Part shown: positions 7,341 through 15,452 of the stretch, in pieces
Layout of the letters: each line of letters begins with the position of its first letter
Position numbering within the stretch: the stretch's first letter is position 1
Assembly: GCF_036226765.1 (NCBI RefSeq)
Contig: NZ_CP109017.1
Location: 2,743,501-2,807,500, forward strand
Direction of reading: 5' to 3'
DNA length: 64,000 nt
Source of the DNA: Streptomyces sp. NBC_00670
GTDB taxonomy: Bacteria > Actinomycetota > Actinomycetes > Streptomycetales > Streptomycetaceae
The notes under the pieces: generated by a model
The model's input: only the letters and a program-made list of their open reading frames with translations
Database searches by the model: none
Told to the model about the DNA's origin: nothing
Translations under genes and position numbers: made by a program

Positions 7341-7841
7341 ATGGGCAGGCCGAGAGCGTTTGACGAGGATGAGGCCGTGCGTGCCGCCGTGGGGCTTTTC
7401 GGTGGGCGTGCGTATGACGGTGTGTCCGTCGACGATCTCGTCACCCACCTCGGCGTGCACCGCAACAGCCTGTACAAGACGTTCGGCAGCAAGCGCGGTC
7501 TGTATCTGATCGCGTTGCGGCGTCATCTCGCCGATGACGTAAGGCCGTTGGTCGACGCTCTTGCCGGTGCGTCGGACGCCGCGGGCGCGCTGCGGCTCGT
7601 CACGTCGGCCGACCTCCGGCTGCTGCTGCTCGCGGCGGTCGAACGCGCACCGGTCGACGAGGAGGTCGCCGCCGAGGTGACGGCCGCGCTGGCCGCCGTC
7701 GACCGGGCGATCGCCGACGCCCTCGGCATCCCCGCCGACCTGGCCGCCGCCCTCACCGCCGCCGCGCTGGGCATCCTCCTGCGCGGCAACCCCGACAGCG
7801 CCGTCACCGCACTGACCCGGCACCTCGACCCACTCCCCTGA
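7341..7841 (+). CDS. TetR/AcrR-family repressor
   Basis: 166 residues, short for the family (usually 190-220). The N-terminal HTH is clear: GRPRAFDEDEAVRAAVGLF, then YDGVSVDDLVTHLGVHRNSL, then YKTFGSKRGLYLIALRRHLA. The ligand domain is small and Ala/Leu-rich, with no motif that identifies the ligand. The start is fixed by the promoter spacing (leaderless). The gene is followed after 13 bp by a small conserved gene, probably in one operon. The operator in front implies autoregulation. Confidence 0.9.
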   Translation: MGRPRAFDEDEAVRAAVGLFGGRAYDGVSVDDLVTHLGVHRNSLYKTFGSKRGLYLIALRRHLADDVRPLVDALAGASDAAGALRLVTSADLRLLLLAAVERAPVDEEVAAEVTAALAAVDRAIADALGIPADLAAALTAAALGILLRGNPDSAVTALTRHLDPLP

Positions 7842-7854
7842 GAGGGACAACGAC

Positions 7855-8205
7855 ATGGCACTGATACGCATCGACGGCGACGACCTGATCGTCATGATCG
7901 AGGGTCTCGACAAGCTCTGGTCCTTCAAGAGCAGTCTGACCATCCCGCTGGCCAACGTCCGCGGGGCGACCGCCGATCCCGGTATCGCCACCGAGCCCAA
8001 GGGACTCCGCGCCCCGGGCTCCCACCTGCCCGGGGTGATCACCGCCGGCACGTTCCACCAGGACGGCGAGAAGGTCTTCTGGGACGTCAGGGACCCGGCG
8101 AAGGCCGTCGTGATCGAACTCGCCGACGAGCGGTACGCGCGCCTCGTGCTCCAGGTCGACGACCCCCGCGCGGCCGTCGCCCTGGTCGAGAGCGCCCTCG
8201 TGTGA
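7855..8205 (+). CDS. Small PH-like conserved protein
   Basis: 116 residues with GAGAGGGAC upstream of the ATG. The pattern of alternating strands (IRIDGDDLIVMIEGLDKLWS, FKSSLTIPLANVRGATADP, KVFWDVRDPAKAVVIELADE, RYARLVLQVDDPRAAVALVE) matches a bacterial PH-like domain, known as a stand-alone protein in actinobacteria and Firmicutes. It follows tetR in the same operon. Function is unknown. There is no membrane segment or signal peptide. Confidence 0.7.
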   Translation: MALIRIDGDDLIVMIEGLDKLWSFKSSLTIPLANVRGATADPGIATEPKGLRAPGSHLPGVITAGTFHQDGEKVFWDVRDPAKAVVIELADERYARLVLQVDDPRAAVALVESALV

Positions 8206-8326
8206 CGACGCCGTCAGACGTTTCACATATCCGCAGCGGTTGTCCCGTTCCTGCTTGACCCTCGCCGCACCGCGGCTACGGTGACAGTGATTGGTATGAC
8301 CTTTTGCGTATGGGGGGGGATTCACG

Positions 8327-9535
8327 GTGCCGTTATCCCAGCTGTCCCAGCGGTCCCAGCGGACTCAGGTAGTGATCGTCGGAGCCGGGCCGGCCGGTCT
8401 GGTGCTCGGGAACGTGTTGCGGGCCGCGGACGTCGGCTGCGTGATCCTGGAGCGGCAGGCCCGCGTCCACGTGGAGCAGCGCGGCCGGGCGGGGTTCCTC
8501 GCACCGGCCGGCGTCCGTGTCCTCGACGAGCACGGGCTGGCCGGCGGGCTGCTCGCGAAGGGGCAGTCCCACGGGACGTGCGCGTTCCGCGGCGAGCACG
8601 GGCAGTTCGAGCTGAACTACGGCGAGCTGGGGCAGCGGGAGGTCCACACCGTGTACCCGCAGCAGTTCCTGGTGACCGACCTGATCGCCGAGTTCCTGGA
8701 CCGGGGCGGGGACATCCGGTTCGGCACGACGGTCACCGGGATGCACGGCCTCGACGGCGACAGCCCGTCCGTCGACTGCCTGGGCCCCGACGGGGACGCG
8801 TACCGGCTCTCCGGGGCGTACGTGGCCGGGTGCGACGGCCAACGCGGGGCCGCGCTGCGGGCGTTGCCGGACGGGGCGGCCCGGTCCTTCCGCCGCTATC
8901 ACGGCGTGACGTGGCTGGCGCTGCTGGCGCAGGCGCCGCCGAGCATGGAGGCGGTGACCTACGCGGTGCACGACCGCGGGTTCGCGGGCCACATGGCGCG
9001 CACCGCCACGGTCACCCGGTTCTACCTCCAGGTGCCCCGCGGGGAGGACCCCGGGGAGTGGAGCGACGCGCGGATCTGGGACGAGCTGGGGACCAGGATG
9101 CGCACCGAGGAGTACGGGCCACTGCGCGAGGGGCCGATCCTGGAACGGACGACCGTGGACCTGAGTTCGGCGGTCAGCGTCCCCATGCAGTACGGGCGGC
9201 TGTTCCTGGCGGGTGACTCCGCCGGACTGATCAGCCCGTCGGCCGCCAAGGGCGCCAACCTCGCCATCATGACGGCGCGGACGCTGGCCGCGGCCCTGAC
9301 CGACGCGCTGACCAGGGACGACGAGCGCGGGCTCGTCGGGTACTCCGACGCGTGTCTGCCGCGCATCTGGCACGCACAGGAGTTCTCGCACTGGATGATC
9401 GACCTGCTGCACGGTCCGGCGGGGGACGGCGAGGACGCCGTCTTCCTGCGCCGGCTCCAGCGTGCGCGGCTGCTGAGCCTGCGGGACCGGCGCAGCCACC
9501 AGGATCATTTCGCCGAGAACTACGTGGGCATCTGA
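8327..9535 (+). CDS. PobA-like FAD-dependent aromatic monooxygenase
   Basis: 402 residues from a GTG after a GGGGGGGA tract. The FAD Rossmann motif GAGPAG is at residues 19-24, the DG motif around GCDGQRG at about 168, and the GD motif FLAGDSAGLISPSAAKGANL near 300. The C-terminal RIWHAQEFSHWMIDLLH closely resembles the PobA end. The length fits 4-hydroxybenzoate 3-monooxygenase (about 394). Family enzymes hydroxylate a phenolic acid ortho to its OH using NAD(P)H and O2. The substrate here is inferred; no ring-cleavage genes are adjacent, so a specialised-metabolism role is possible. A strong terminator follows. Confidence 0.85.
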   Translation: MPLSQLSQRSQRTQVVIVGAGPAGLVLGNVLRAADVGCVILERQARVHVEQRGRAGFLAPAGVRVLDEHGLAGGLLAKGQSHGTCAFRGEHGQFELNYGELGQREVHTVYPQQFLVTDLIAEFLDRGGDIRFGTTVTGMHGLDGDSPSVDCLGPDGDAYRLSGAYVAGCDGQRGAALRALPDGAARSFRRYHGVTWLALLAQAPPSMEAVTYAVHDRGFAGHMARTATVTRFYLQVPRGEDPGEWSDARIWDELGTRMRTEEYGPLREGPILERTTVDLSSAVSVPMQYGRLFLAGDSAGLISPSAAKGANLAIMTARTLAAALTDALTRDDERGLVGYSDACLPRIWHAQEFSHWMIDLLHGPAGDGEDAVFLRRLQRARLLSLRDRRSHQDHFAENYVGI

Positions 9536-9542
9536 GACGGGT

Positions 9543-9576
9543 CCCGTCCCCCGGATCCGGCAGGCCGGGGGACGGG
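9543..9576. terminator. Stem-loop terminator, bidirectional
   Basis: CCCGTCCCCCGG (9543-9554) pairs with CCGGGGGACGGG (9565-9576). It lies between the convergent monooxygenase and hydrolase genes. Confidence 0.85.
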
Positions 9577-9607
9577 TCCTTGGGCTACTTCAGATGGCGG
9601 GTTCGGA

Positions 9608-10390
9608 CTACTTCAGGTGGCGGGTGAAGAAGTGGGCCGCCCCCTCCCCCGCGAACTGCGGGACGCCCGTGTGGCCGCCCATGTTGGCGTGCAGTGACTT
9701 CTCCTTGGAGCCGAAGGCGTCGAAGAGGTCCAGGGCGGCCTGGCGGTCGTTGCCCTCGTCGTCCCACTGGAGCAGGACGTGCAGCGGGATGGTGACCCGC
9801 CGCGCCTCGTCGAACATGACGCGCGGCACGAGGCTTCCGGCGAAGAGGCCGGCGGCCACGATGCGCGGCTCGACCACCGCCAGCCGGATCCCGAGGGAGA
9901 TCACTCCGCCCGAGTAGCCGACCGGGCCGCCGATCCCGGGCAGCGACAGCGCGGCGTCCAGCAGGGCCTGCCATTCCGGGACGGCCTTCTCGACGAGCGG
10001 GAGGACGAGCGCGTCGATGATCTCGTCGGCGACCGGCTCACCGGCCTGCATGACCCGGCGCAGCTCGGCGCGGGCCTGCTCGGCGGCGGGCCAACGGGGC
10101 CGCTCGCCGCAGCCGGGGAGTTCGATGGTGGCCGAGGCGAAGCCGTCCGCCGCGGCGTGCCGGGCCCGGGCCGCCAGGCGGGGGTACATCCGGTTCAGTC
10201 CGAGGGTGGGGTGGCCGAGCAGGATCAGCGGGACCGGTGCGGAGGCGGTTGCGGCGGCGGGCGTCCACAGGATGCCGGGGATGCCGTCGAGGGTGAACTC
10301 GCGCTCGAGGACGTCGGTGGCGCTGCCGTTGCTGTCGCCGTTTCCGTGGCTGTTGCCGTCGTCGAGGCGGCGTTCGGAGGTGAAGTGCAT
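9608..10390 (-). CDS. Alpha/beta hydrolase (dienelactone-hydrolase-like)
   Basis: 260 residues; AAAGGGC precedes the ATG. Nucleophile elbow GYSGG with Ser160, an acid candidate in LLQWDDEGND (about 210-211), and a His in GGHTGV near 241 make a plausible catalytic triad. An oxyanion-type LILLGHPTLG is at about 56-65. The first 25 residues are a low-complexity Asn/Gly/Asp tail. It is probably cytoplasmic, as no signal peptide is seen. The 3' end, including the stop, is duplicated imperfectly in tandem (9585-9602 versus 9608-9625). The substrate is unknown. Confidence 0.8.
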   Translation of the reverse strand: MHFTSERRLDDGNSHGNGDSNGSATDVLEREFTLDGIPGILWTPAAATASAPVPLILLGHPTLGLNRMYPRLAARARHAAADGFASATIELPGCGERPRWPAAEQARAELRRVMQAGEPVADEIIDALVLPLVEKAVPEWQALLDAALSLPGIGGPVGYSGGVISLGIRLAVVEPRIVAAGLFAGSLVPRVMFDEARRVTIPLHVLLQWDDEGNDRQAALDLFDAFGSKEKSLHANMGGHTGVPQFAGEGAAHFFTRHLK

Positions 10391-10726
10391 GGTCGTGCCC
10401 TTTCGGGAGTGCGCGTGTACGGCGCTCCCGGGCGACGACCTATCGCCCGACCGTGACCCCGGAGGGGAGCACCCATGTCGAAACGTTCACGGGTACCACC
10501 TCCTCGTTCTTCGGCACGGCCTCGGCGGAGAAGCTAGCAGGGGGCGGCGCGGGGGCGCCAACGGGTTTTCCCCAAAGGCTCCGGACGGCTGTGACAGGAC
10601 CAAGACCTCGTGAGGGATCGGCTGTGACCCGGCCGGAGATAGAAATGTCGCAGACCGCACGCACCGCACGCACCGCACGCACCGCGCTCAGCGCAGCACC
10701 GCTCAGCACTCGTCCAGGGGGACACC
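10391..10726. other. Intergenic region with 9-bp tandem repeat
   Basis: The 336-base gap between two divergent genes holds no credible long gene. At 10654-10685 the unit ACCGCACGC is repeated three and a half times. It lies about 40 bp upstream of the start of the small peptide gene and may be part of its promoter region. Confidence 0.5.
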
Positions 10727-10846
10727 ATGAAGACGGCGAACCTGGCCATCAGCGCCGCGAACGCCTCGCCCGACGGGACCGAGGGCCGGATCAACGTCGG
10801 CGCCTACACCAACGTCAAGCTCTACCCCACCCACACCACGAAGTAG
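10727..10846 (+). CDS. 39-residue orphan peptide
   Basis: The ATG at 10727 has GGGGG five bases upstream, and the frame ends at TAG 10844-10846. The peptide begins MKTANLAISAANASPDGTEG and ends in a Thr/Tyr-rich tail (GAYTNVKLYPTHTTK). It has no cysteine, signal peptide or membrane segment. A perfect 12-bp terminator follows 14 bases after the stop, so this looks like a complete monocistronic unit. I recognise no family. It could be a precursor peptide, a small regulator or a leader. The only close neighbours are a hydrolase and a secreted protein, with no obvious peptide-modifying enzyme. Confidence 0.6.
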   Translation: MKTANLAISAANASPDGTEGRINVGAYTNVKLYPTHTTK

Positions 10847-10860
10847 GGTCCACGCGCGCC

Positions 10861-10896
10861 GAGGGCCGCACCTCCGCTGCGGGGGGTGCGGCCCTC
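10861..10896 (+). terminator. Terminator after the small peptide gene
   Basis: GAGGGCCGCACC (10861-10872) and GGTGCGGCCCTC (10885-10896) form a perfect 12-bp stem with a 12-base loop. Confidence 0.85.
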
Positions 10897-10960
10897 GGTG
10901 ATGTCCGGCGTCAGGCATCCGACGGCGGGCGCCGGACCGGACTGTGCCGAACCGTGCCGG

Positions 10961-11236
10961 TTACGGGTGCGTGGGTGCCTGGTCCTTGATGTCGAGGACC
11001 CACAGCTCCCATAACCCGTCGTTGTACCAGCAGAAGTAGTTCTGGTAGCCGTTCGCGAGGTACTCCAGTCCGTCCCTCTCGCACTCGCGGTAGTCCGTGG
11101 TCCCCCCGACCACGTAGTAACCCCAGTTGGCGGGCGGCGAGTCGGCGGCCGCCGAGCCGGCGCTCAGCGGTACAACGGCTGCGGCGGCACCGACCACCAT
11201 GGCGGCGGCAGCGATACGGGATCGCCACGACTTCAT
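10961..11236 (-). CDS. Small secreted protein
   Basis: 91 residues from the ATG at 11236 (GGGAGAG upstream). A Sec signal peptide is clear: basic MKSWRSR, a hydrophobic Ala/Val core, and an AAA-D cleavage site at about residue 31. The mature part has about 60 residues, is rich in Tyr and Trp (NWGYYVVGG, YQNYFCWYNDGLWELWV) and has two Cys that could form a disulfide. No family is recognised. It looks like one of the many short secreted proteins of Streptomyces. Confidence 0.75.
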   Translation of the reverse strand: MKSWRSRIAAAAMVVGAAAAVVPLSAGSAAADSPPANWGYYVVGGTTDYRECERDGLEYLANGYQNYFCWYNDGLWELWVLDIKDQAPTHP

Positions 11237-11504
11237 ACGTCTCTCCCTTACGAACGGTGCCGCACCGAACGGCACCGAACCGGCCGCCGGTCACCGGCTC
11301 CTGTGAGGTCTGCGGGAGGTAAGACGGGTGATCCACTACGTGCGTTCGGGGTGGCTGGGGATTTTTTCCGTGGCGCCGTGACCGAGCCCCCGGATCGCTC
11401 GTCGTCCCGCGCCCTCGAGTCACTACGATGGGGCGTGGCATCGCGTGCCGGTCATCGGTCGGGTGAGGCATGGAGGTGCCGGGAGATGCCTGTGGAGGCA
11501 TTCT

Positions 11505-11894
11505 TTGGCCGTCGAGTTGAATCACACGATCGTTCACGCCCGGGACAACCGGGAGTCCGCCGAGTTCTTCGCGGGGCTGCTGGGGCTCGAAATCAGTGGT
11601 GAGTGGGGGCCGTTCGTCGCCGTCGCGTTGAGCAACGGTGTCACCCTGGACTTCGCCACCGTTCCCGGGGACGACATCGCACCCCAGCACTACGCGTTCC
11701 TCGTCTCCGAGGAGGAGTTCGACCTGGCCTACGCGCAGATCAGGGAGCGTGGCATCGAGCACTACGCCGATCCGCACCGGCGGCAGCCCGGCGCGATCAA
11801 CCGCAACGACGGTGGGCGCGGGGTGTACTTCATGGATCCGGCGGGGCACGCCATGGAGCTCATCACCGTGCCCTACGGCGGTTGGCCGGCTTAG
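11505..11894 (+). CDS. VOC-family (glyoxalase-like) protein
   Basis: 129 residues from a TTG at 11505, chosen because GGAGG sits six bases upstream and the family normally begins with this (M)AVELNHTIVHARD. ATG 11445 is in frame but would add an unrelated tail. Motifs: HTIVHARDNRESAEFFAGLL, HYAFLVSEEEFD, GRGVYFMDPAGHAMELIT. His and Glu residues at the usual metal positions are present. The family includes lyases, dioxygenases and antibiotic-binding proteins; the role here is unknown. Confidence 0.85.
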   Translation: MAVELNHTIVHARDNRESAEFFAGLLGLEISGEWGPFVAVALSNGVTLDFATVPGDDIAPQHYAFLVSEEEFDLAYAQIRERGIEHYADPHRRQPGAINRNDGGRGVYFMDPAGHAMELITVPYGGWPA

Positions 11895-12002
11895 TACTCC
11901 AGCAGCGGATCATGCCGACACCGCCAGGCCGTCACCCGCCGCTGCCACTACCGAGAACGCAGCTCAGGACACGGAACGCTGCCGGCGTACTGAATCCGGC
12001 AT

Positions 12003-12899
12003 TCACCGCGGCGGCTGCCGTGTTGTCCCACGGCCGTGGATCAACGTGTCGGCTGCCTCCGCGAAGGCGCGGACGCGCGCGGTGTGACGGTCAGTCGGCC
12101 AGACCAGGACCCATTCCAGGGCGGGTGCGTCGCTGATGGGGAGGTAGATGATGTCGGGGCGCGCGTAGTAGCGGCGGGCGTGGGCGCCGGCGGGGAGGGT
12201 GCCCTGTCCGGCGCCCACGAGGGTGAGTGCCTCCTGGAACGTCCCGGCCGTCGGATCTGCGCGGGCAGGAGGGGCGTCGGCCGGCCGGGGCGGAATCGCG
12301 GTGTGACCCGGAAGTCGTACCAAGGGAACACGCGTCAAGTCGGCGGCCAGGACGCTCTCGCGGCGGGCGAAGGGGTGGCCGACGGGCACCGCGAGCACTT
12401 GCGCCTCCCGTACCAGGACCGGACCGTGGGTCAGGTCGGGATCGTCGACGGGCAGGGTGGTCAGCCCGAGGTCCACCTCTCCCGAGCGGATCCGTCTCAG
12501 CATCTGGTCGGCCTGCAGTTCCCGGATGCGCACCTCGCAGTCGGGCGCCCGCTCGCGGAAAATCTGCGTCACGCCGGTCAGGAGCTGCGCGGCGGCGGCA
12601 CTGGCGAAGGCGACATGCAGGGCTCCTGACAGGCCGCGCCCCGTCTCGATCGCGCGCTGCACCGCGGCCCTCAAGCCGTCCCAGGCGGGCAGGAGCTCGT
12701 CGTACAGCTGCCGCCCCACCGTGGTGAGCGAGACACGACGGCTGGTTCGGTGGAACAGCGGTACGCCCACCCTCCGCTCCAGCTTCCGGACGGTCTGGCT
12801 GACGCGGGCGGTGGATATGCGCAACTTCGCGGCGGTGCGGCCGAAGTGCAGCTCCTCCGCGAGTGTCAGGAACGCTTCCACCTCGTGCCGCTCGATCAC
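12003..12899 (-). CDS. LysR-family transcriptional regulator
   Basis: 298 residues from the GTG at 12899, with GGAGG five bases upstream; an ATG at 12911 is an alternative. The N-terminal HTH is typical (VEAFLTLAEELHFGRTAAKL, RISTARVSQTVRKLERRVGV, PLFHRTSRRVSLT). It is followed by a substrate-binding domain with GEVDLGLTTLPVDDP. It is divergent from the SnoaL-like/cupin pair with about 120 bp between the starts, the usual layout for a LysR target. The inducer is unknown. Confidence 0.92.
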   Translation of the reverse strand: MIERHEVEAFLTLAEELHFGRTAAKLRISTARVSQTVRKLERRVGVPLFHRTSRRVSLTTVGRQLYDELLPAWDGLRAAVQRAIETGRGLSGALHVAFASAAAAQLLTGVTQIFRERAPDCEVRIRELQADQMLRRIRSGEVDLGLTTLPVDDPDLTHGPVLVREAQVLAVPVGHPFARRESVLAADLTRVPLVRLPGHTAIPPRPADAPPARADPTAGTFQEALTLVGAGQGTLPAGAHARRYYARPDIIYLPISDAPALEWVLVWPTDRHTARVRAFAEAADTLIHGRGTTRQPPR

Positions 12900-13021
12900 G
12901 CACTCCTCCATCGTTAAGCCTGAGTTCACGATCATTGCGCAGACGGGCGTTGGTTGCCGGCCGCCGCGGCAGCAGAGTGGGTGACGTCGAACACGACGTC
13001 GCCCGGCAAGTGGAGGATGAC

Positions 13022-13531
13022 ATGGACGCCGGTACCACCTTCGCTCTGGCCGCACCCCTTGGCGACACCGCCGCCGTTGTCGCCGAACTGCGCGACCGCG
13101 CCGAGATCGCTGATGCTCTCCACCGGTTCGCTGCGGGGCAGGACCTGAAGGACAGAGACCTGTTCGCCTCGGCGTTCACCGCCGACGCGGAGCTGGACTT
13201 CCGCCCGGCCGCGGCGCGTTGGGGTGGCAAGCCGCCCGTGATGAGCGGCCGGGACACCATCGTCAGCACGATCCTGGCCATGTTCACGGGAAGGGTGGAC
13301 ACCACTCACCAGGTCACCAACGTGCGCGTCAGCATCGATGGGGACGCCGCCCGCCTCACCGCGCTGGTCGAGGCCCAGCACGTGCTCATCGGCGCCCCGG
13401 ACACACACGCGCTGCTGAAGAACCCCTACACCGTCGACCTGGTCCGCGACGACGGCCGGTGGCTCATCCGCCGGCTGCACATCGCGAACACCTGGCTCAC
13501 CGGCGACCCGCTCGCGATCTTCGGCGCCTGA
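13022..13531 (+). CDS. SnoaL-like (NTF2-fold) protein
   Basis: 169 residues; GGAGG precedes the ATG by six bases. The helix-strand pattern AELRDRAEIADALHRFAAGQ, FTADAELDFRP, TTHQVTNVRVSIDGD and GRWLIRRLHIANTWLTGD is typical of SnoaL-like polyketide cyclase/dehydratase folds. Family members act on small aromatic or steroid substrates, or only bind them. It is likely co-transcribed with the cupin gene downstream and controlled by the divergent LysR protein. Confidence 0.85.
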   Translation: MDAGTTFALAAPLGDTAAVVAELRDRAEIADALHRFAAGQDLKDRDLFASAFTADAELDFRPAAARWGGKPPVMSGRDTIVSTILAMFTGRVDTTHQVTNVRVSIDGDAARLTALVEAQHVLIGAPDTHALLKNPYTVDLVRDDGRWLIRRLHIANTWLTGDPLAIFGA

Positions 13532-13566
13532 CCGCAGCAGGTCGCCGGCGTCCCGACCCGTGCGGG

Positions 13567-13629
13567 ACACGGCCCCACAGCACATGAACACCGGCCCCAC
13601 AGCACACGAACACCGGCCCCGCAGCACCA
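13567..13629 (+). repeat. 22-bp tandem repeat between SnoaL and cupin genes
   Basis: Nearly three copies of a unit containing CGGCCCCACAGCAC at 13567, 13589 and 13611. It lies in the 115-bp gap of the operon and codes for nothing credible. Confidence 0.75.
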
Positions 13630-13646
13630 CGGAAGAAGGACACGAC

Positions 13647-14348
13647 ATGAAGCACTCCGACATCGGCGGAACGGGCCGCACCGGCCGCGGAACCGGCCGG
13701 CCACCGACGGCGGCCGGGCACCGGACGCAGCCGCACGCCCGCCCCGCCGCCGTGGACCCGCACAGCGGCCATGGCCCGTCCGAAGCAATGGCCGGCGCGT
13801 CCGAGGCGCCCACCGGGGACCTGCACGTCGACCACATGCCTGCCGAGGCGCCGCCCGCCGCGCCGTTCCCACCGCTGTTGACGCGCCACGCGGAAGCCGA
13901 GACCTGCGCCGACCCCAGCAGTGTGATGACGCTGCTCGCCGACTCGGACGCCACGGCCGACGGCTTCACCAGCTACCGGTCCACTTTCGCCAAGGGAGCC
14001 ATGGGGGCACCCGCGCACTTCCACACCAAGGCGACCGAGCTGTTCTTCGTCATCAGCGGAACCCTGCAAGTACTGGTGGGCGAGGAGGTCACCGTCCTGG
14101 AAGCGGGTGACTTCCTGGCAGTGCCCCCGCACACCCCGCACGCCTTCACCGCGGCACTCGGCTGTGAAGCCGACGTCCTGTTCGTCTTCACTCCGGGCCT
14201 GGGCCGGTTCGACTACCTGCGCCTGCTCGGCCGGGTGATGCGCGGCGAGTCGGACGCGAAGGAGATCGCCGAATCGGCGGAACGGTTCGACAACCACTAC
14301 GTCGACAGCCCCGTCTGGCGCTCTGTCCTGGAAACGTCGACGACCTGA
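13647..14348 (+). CDS. Cupin-domain protein with disordered N-terminus
   Basis: 233 residues from the ATG at 13647 (AAGGA upstream). The first 85 residues are rich in Gly, Pro, His and Ala and predicted disordered. The cupin barrel follows: GAPAHFHTKATELFFVISGT around residue 120, then GDFLAVPPHTPHAFTAAL. The two cupin motifs supply His/His/Glu and His metal ligands. It is probably in one operon with the SnoaL-like gene. A dioxygenase or small-ligand role is possible; the substrate is not deducible. Confidence 0.85.
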   Translation: MKHSDIGGTGRTGRGTGRPPTAAGHRTQPHARPAAVDPHSGHGPSEAMAGASEAPTGDLHVDHMPAEAPPAAPFPPLLTRHAEAETCADPSSVMTLLADSDATADGFTSYRSTFAKGAMGAPAHFHTKATELFFVISGTLQVLVGEEVTVLEAGDFLAVPPHTPHAFTAALGCEADVLFVFTPGLGRFDYLRLLGRVMRGESDAKEIAESAERFDNHYVDSPVWRSVLETSTT

Positions 14349-14531
14349 TCGACCACACCGTCCGTGTCCGGCTTGCCCGGCCCTCGCGGTGACTCGCCGC
14401 CGCCGAACCCTTCTACCTCGAAGGGCTCGGCCCGGACGGCCGTAGTCGGACCGGTCGTCGGCGTGTGCCGTGCCGGTGCCGACGCAAGGCGGCCAGGAAT
14501 AGCCGCGCCCCGGCCCCGTGTTGGTGCTCGC

Positions 14532-15416
14532 ATGACGACGCGTGCGGTGGGGCCCGAGGTGTTGCGGTATACCGCGTTCTCCAGTGATCCCGGCGGGGGG
14601 AATCCCGCCGGTGTCGTGCTCGATGCCGGCGGGATGGACGACGAGGCCATGCTCGCCGTCGCCGCGCGGCTCGGGTACTCGGAGTCGGCGTTCCTGACCC
14701 CGGGGCAGGGCGAACGGGCTTACCGTATCCGGTACTTCAGTCCGAAGGCCGAGGTGTCGTTCTGCGGGCACGCCACCGTGGCGGCGGCCCTCGCGCTCGC
14801 CGAGCGGATCGGCCCCGGCGAGGTGGTGTTCGCGACGCCCGCCGGTGACGTACCGGTGGAGGTGCGGGCGGCCGGGGCGGACGGGGAGGTCAGGGCCACG
14901 CTCACCAGCGTCGAGCCGTACGTCGAGGAGGTCGACGGGGCCGATCTCGCCGAGGCGCTGGCCGCGCTGGACTGGCCGGCCGGTGATCTCGACCCGGCCT
15001 TCCCGCCTCGCATCGCGTTCGCCGGTGCCCGTCACCTCGTGCTCGCGGCGGCGACCCGGGCGCGTCTGGCCGACCTCGACTACGACTTCGCGCGCCTCGA
15101 AACGCTGATGCACCGACTCGACCTGACCACCGTCCAGTTGGTGTGGCGGGAGTCGGCCACCGTCTTCCACGTCCGCGATCCGTTCCCCGTCGGCGGCGTC
15201 GTCGAGGACCCGGCGACCGGGGCCGCGGCGGCCGCGTTCGGGGCGTACGCGCGTGAGTTCGGCCTGGTGCCGGACGACGCGGTCCTCACCCTGCGGCAGG
15301 GCGAGGACCTTGGCCGGCCCGGCGAGCTGACGGTGACGCTGCGGGCGGGCGACCCGCGGGTGCGGGTCGGTGGTGCGGGGGCTCGTATCGGCGGTGGTGC
15401 GGAGGGCTCGTACTAG
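14532..15416 (+). CDS. PhzF-family isomerase/epimerase-like protein
   Basis: 294 residues from the ATG at 14532; no good ribosome binding site is seen. PhzF motifs: TAFSSDPGGGNPAGVVLDA at the N-terminus, GYSESAFLTP with the catalytic-type Glu at about residue 50, IRYFSPKAEVSFCGHATVAA, and VEDPATGAAAAAFGAYARE in the C-terminal half. The family is a dimeric double-barrel fold that isomerises trans-2,3-dihydro-3-hydroxyanthranilate in phenazine makers. Stand-alone members in Streptomyces have unknown substrates. No other phenazine genes are nearby. Confidence 0.92.
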   Translation: MTTRAVGPEVLRYTAFSSDPGGGNPAGVVLDAGGMDDEAMLAVAARLGYSESAFLTPGQGERAYRIRYFSPKAEVSFCGHATVAAALALAERIGPGEVVFATPAGDVPVEVRAAGADGEVRATLTSVEPYVEEVDGADLAEALAALDWPAGDLDPAFPPRIAFAGARHLVLAAATRARLADLDYDFARLETLMHRLDLTTVQLVWRESATVFHVRDPFPVGGVVEDPATGAAAAAFGAYAREFGLVPDDAVLTLRQGEDLGRPGELTVTLRAGDPRVRVGGAGARIGGGAEGSY

Positions 15417-15452
15417 CCGTGCGGGCGGGGCCCGTGGCGGCGGTGGAGGCGG

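Noticed and set aside
8333..9508. Minus-strand frame over the monooxygenase gene
   Set aside because: Antisense shadow; the plus-strand FAD motifs are unmistakable.
10453..10989. Longer plus-strand frame over the small peptide gene
   Set aside because: Different frame, no ribosome binding site and no domain; the short frame at 10727 has the better signals.
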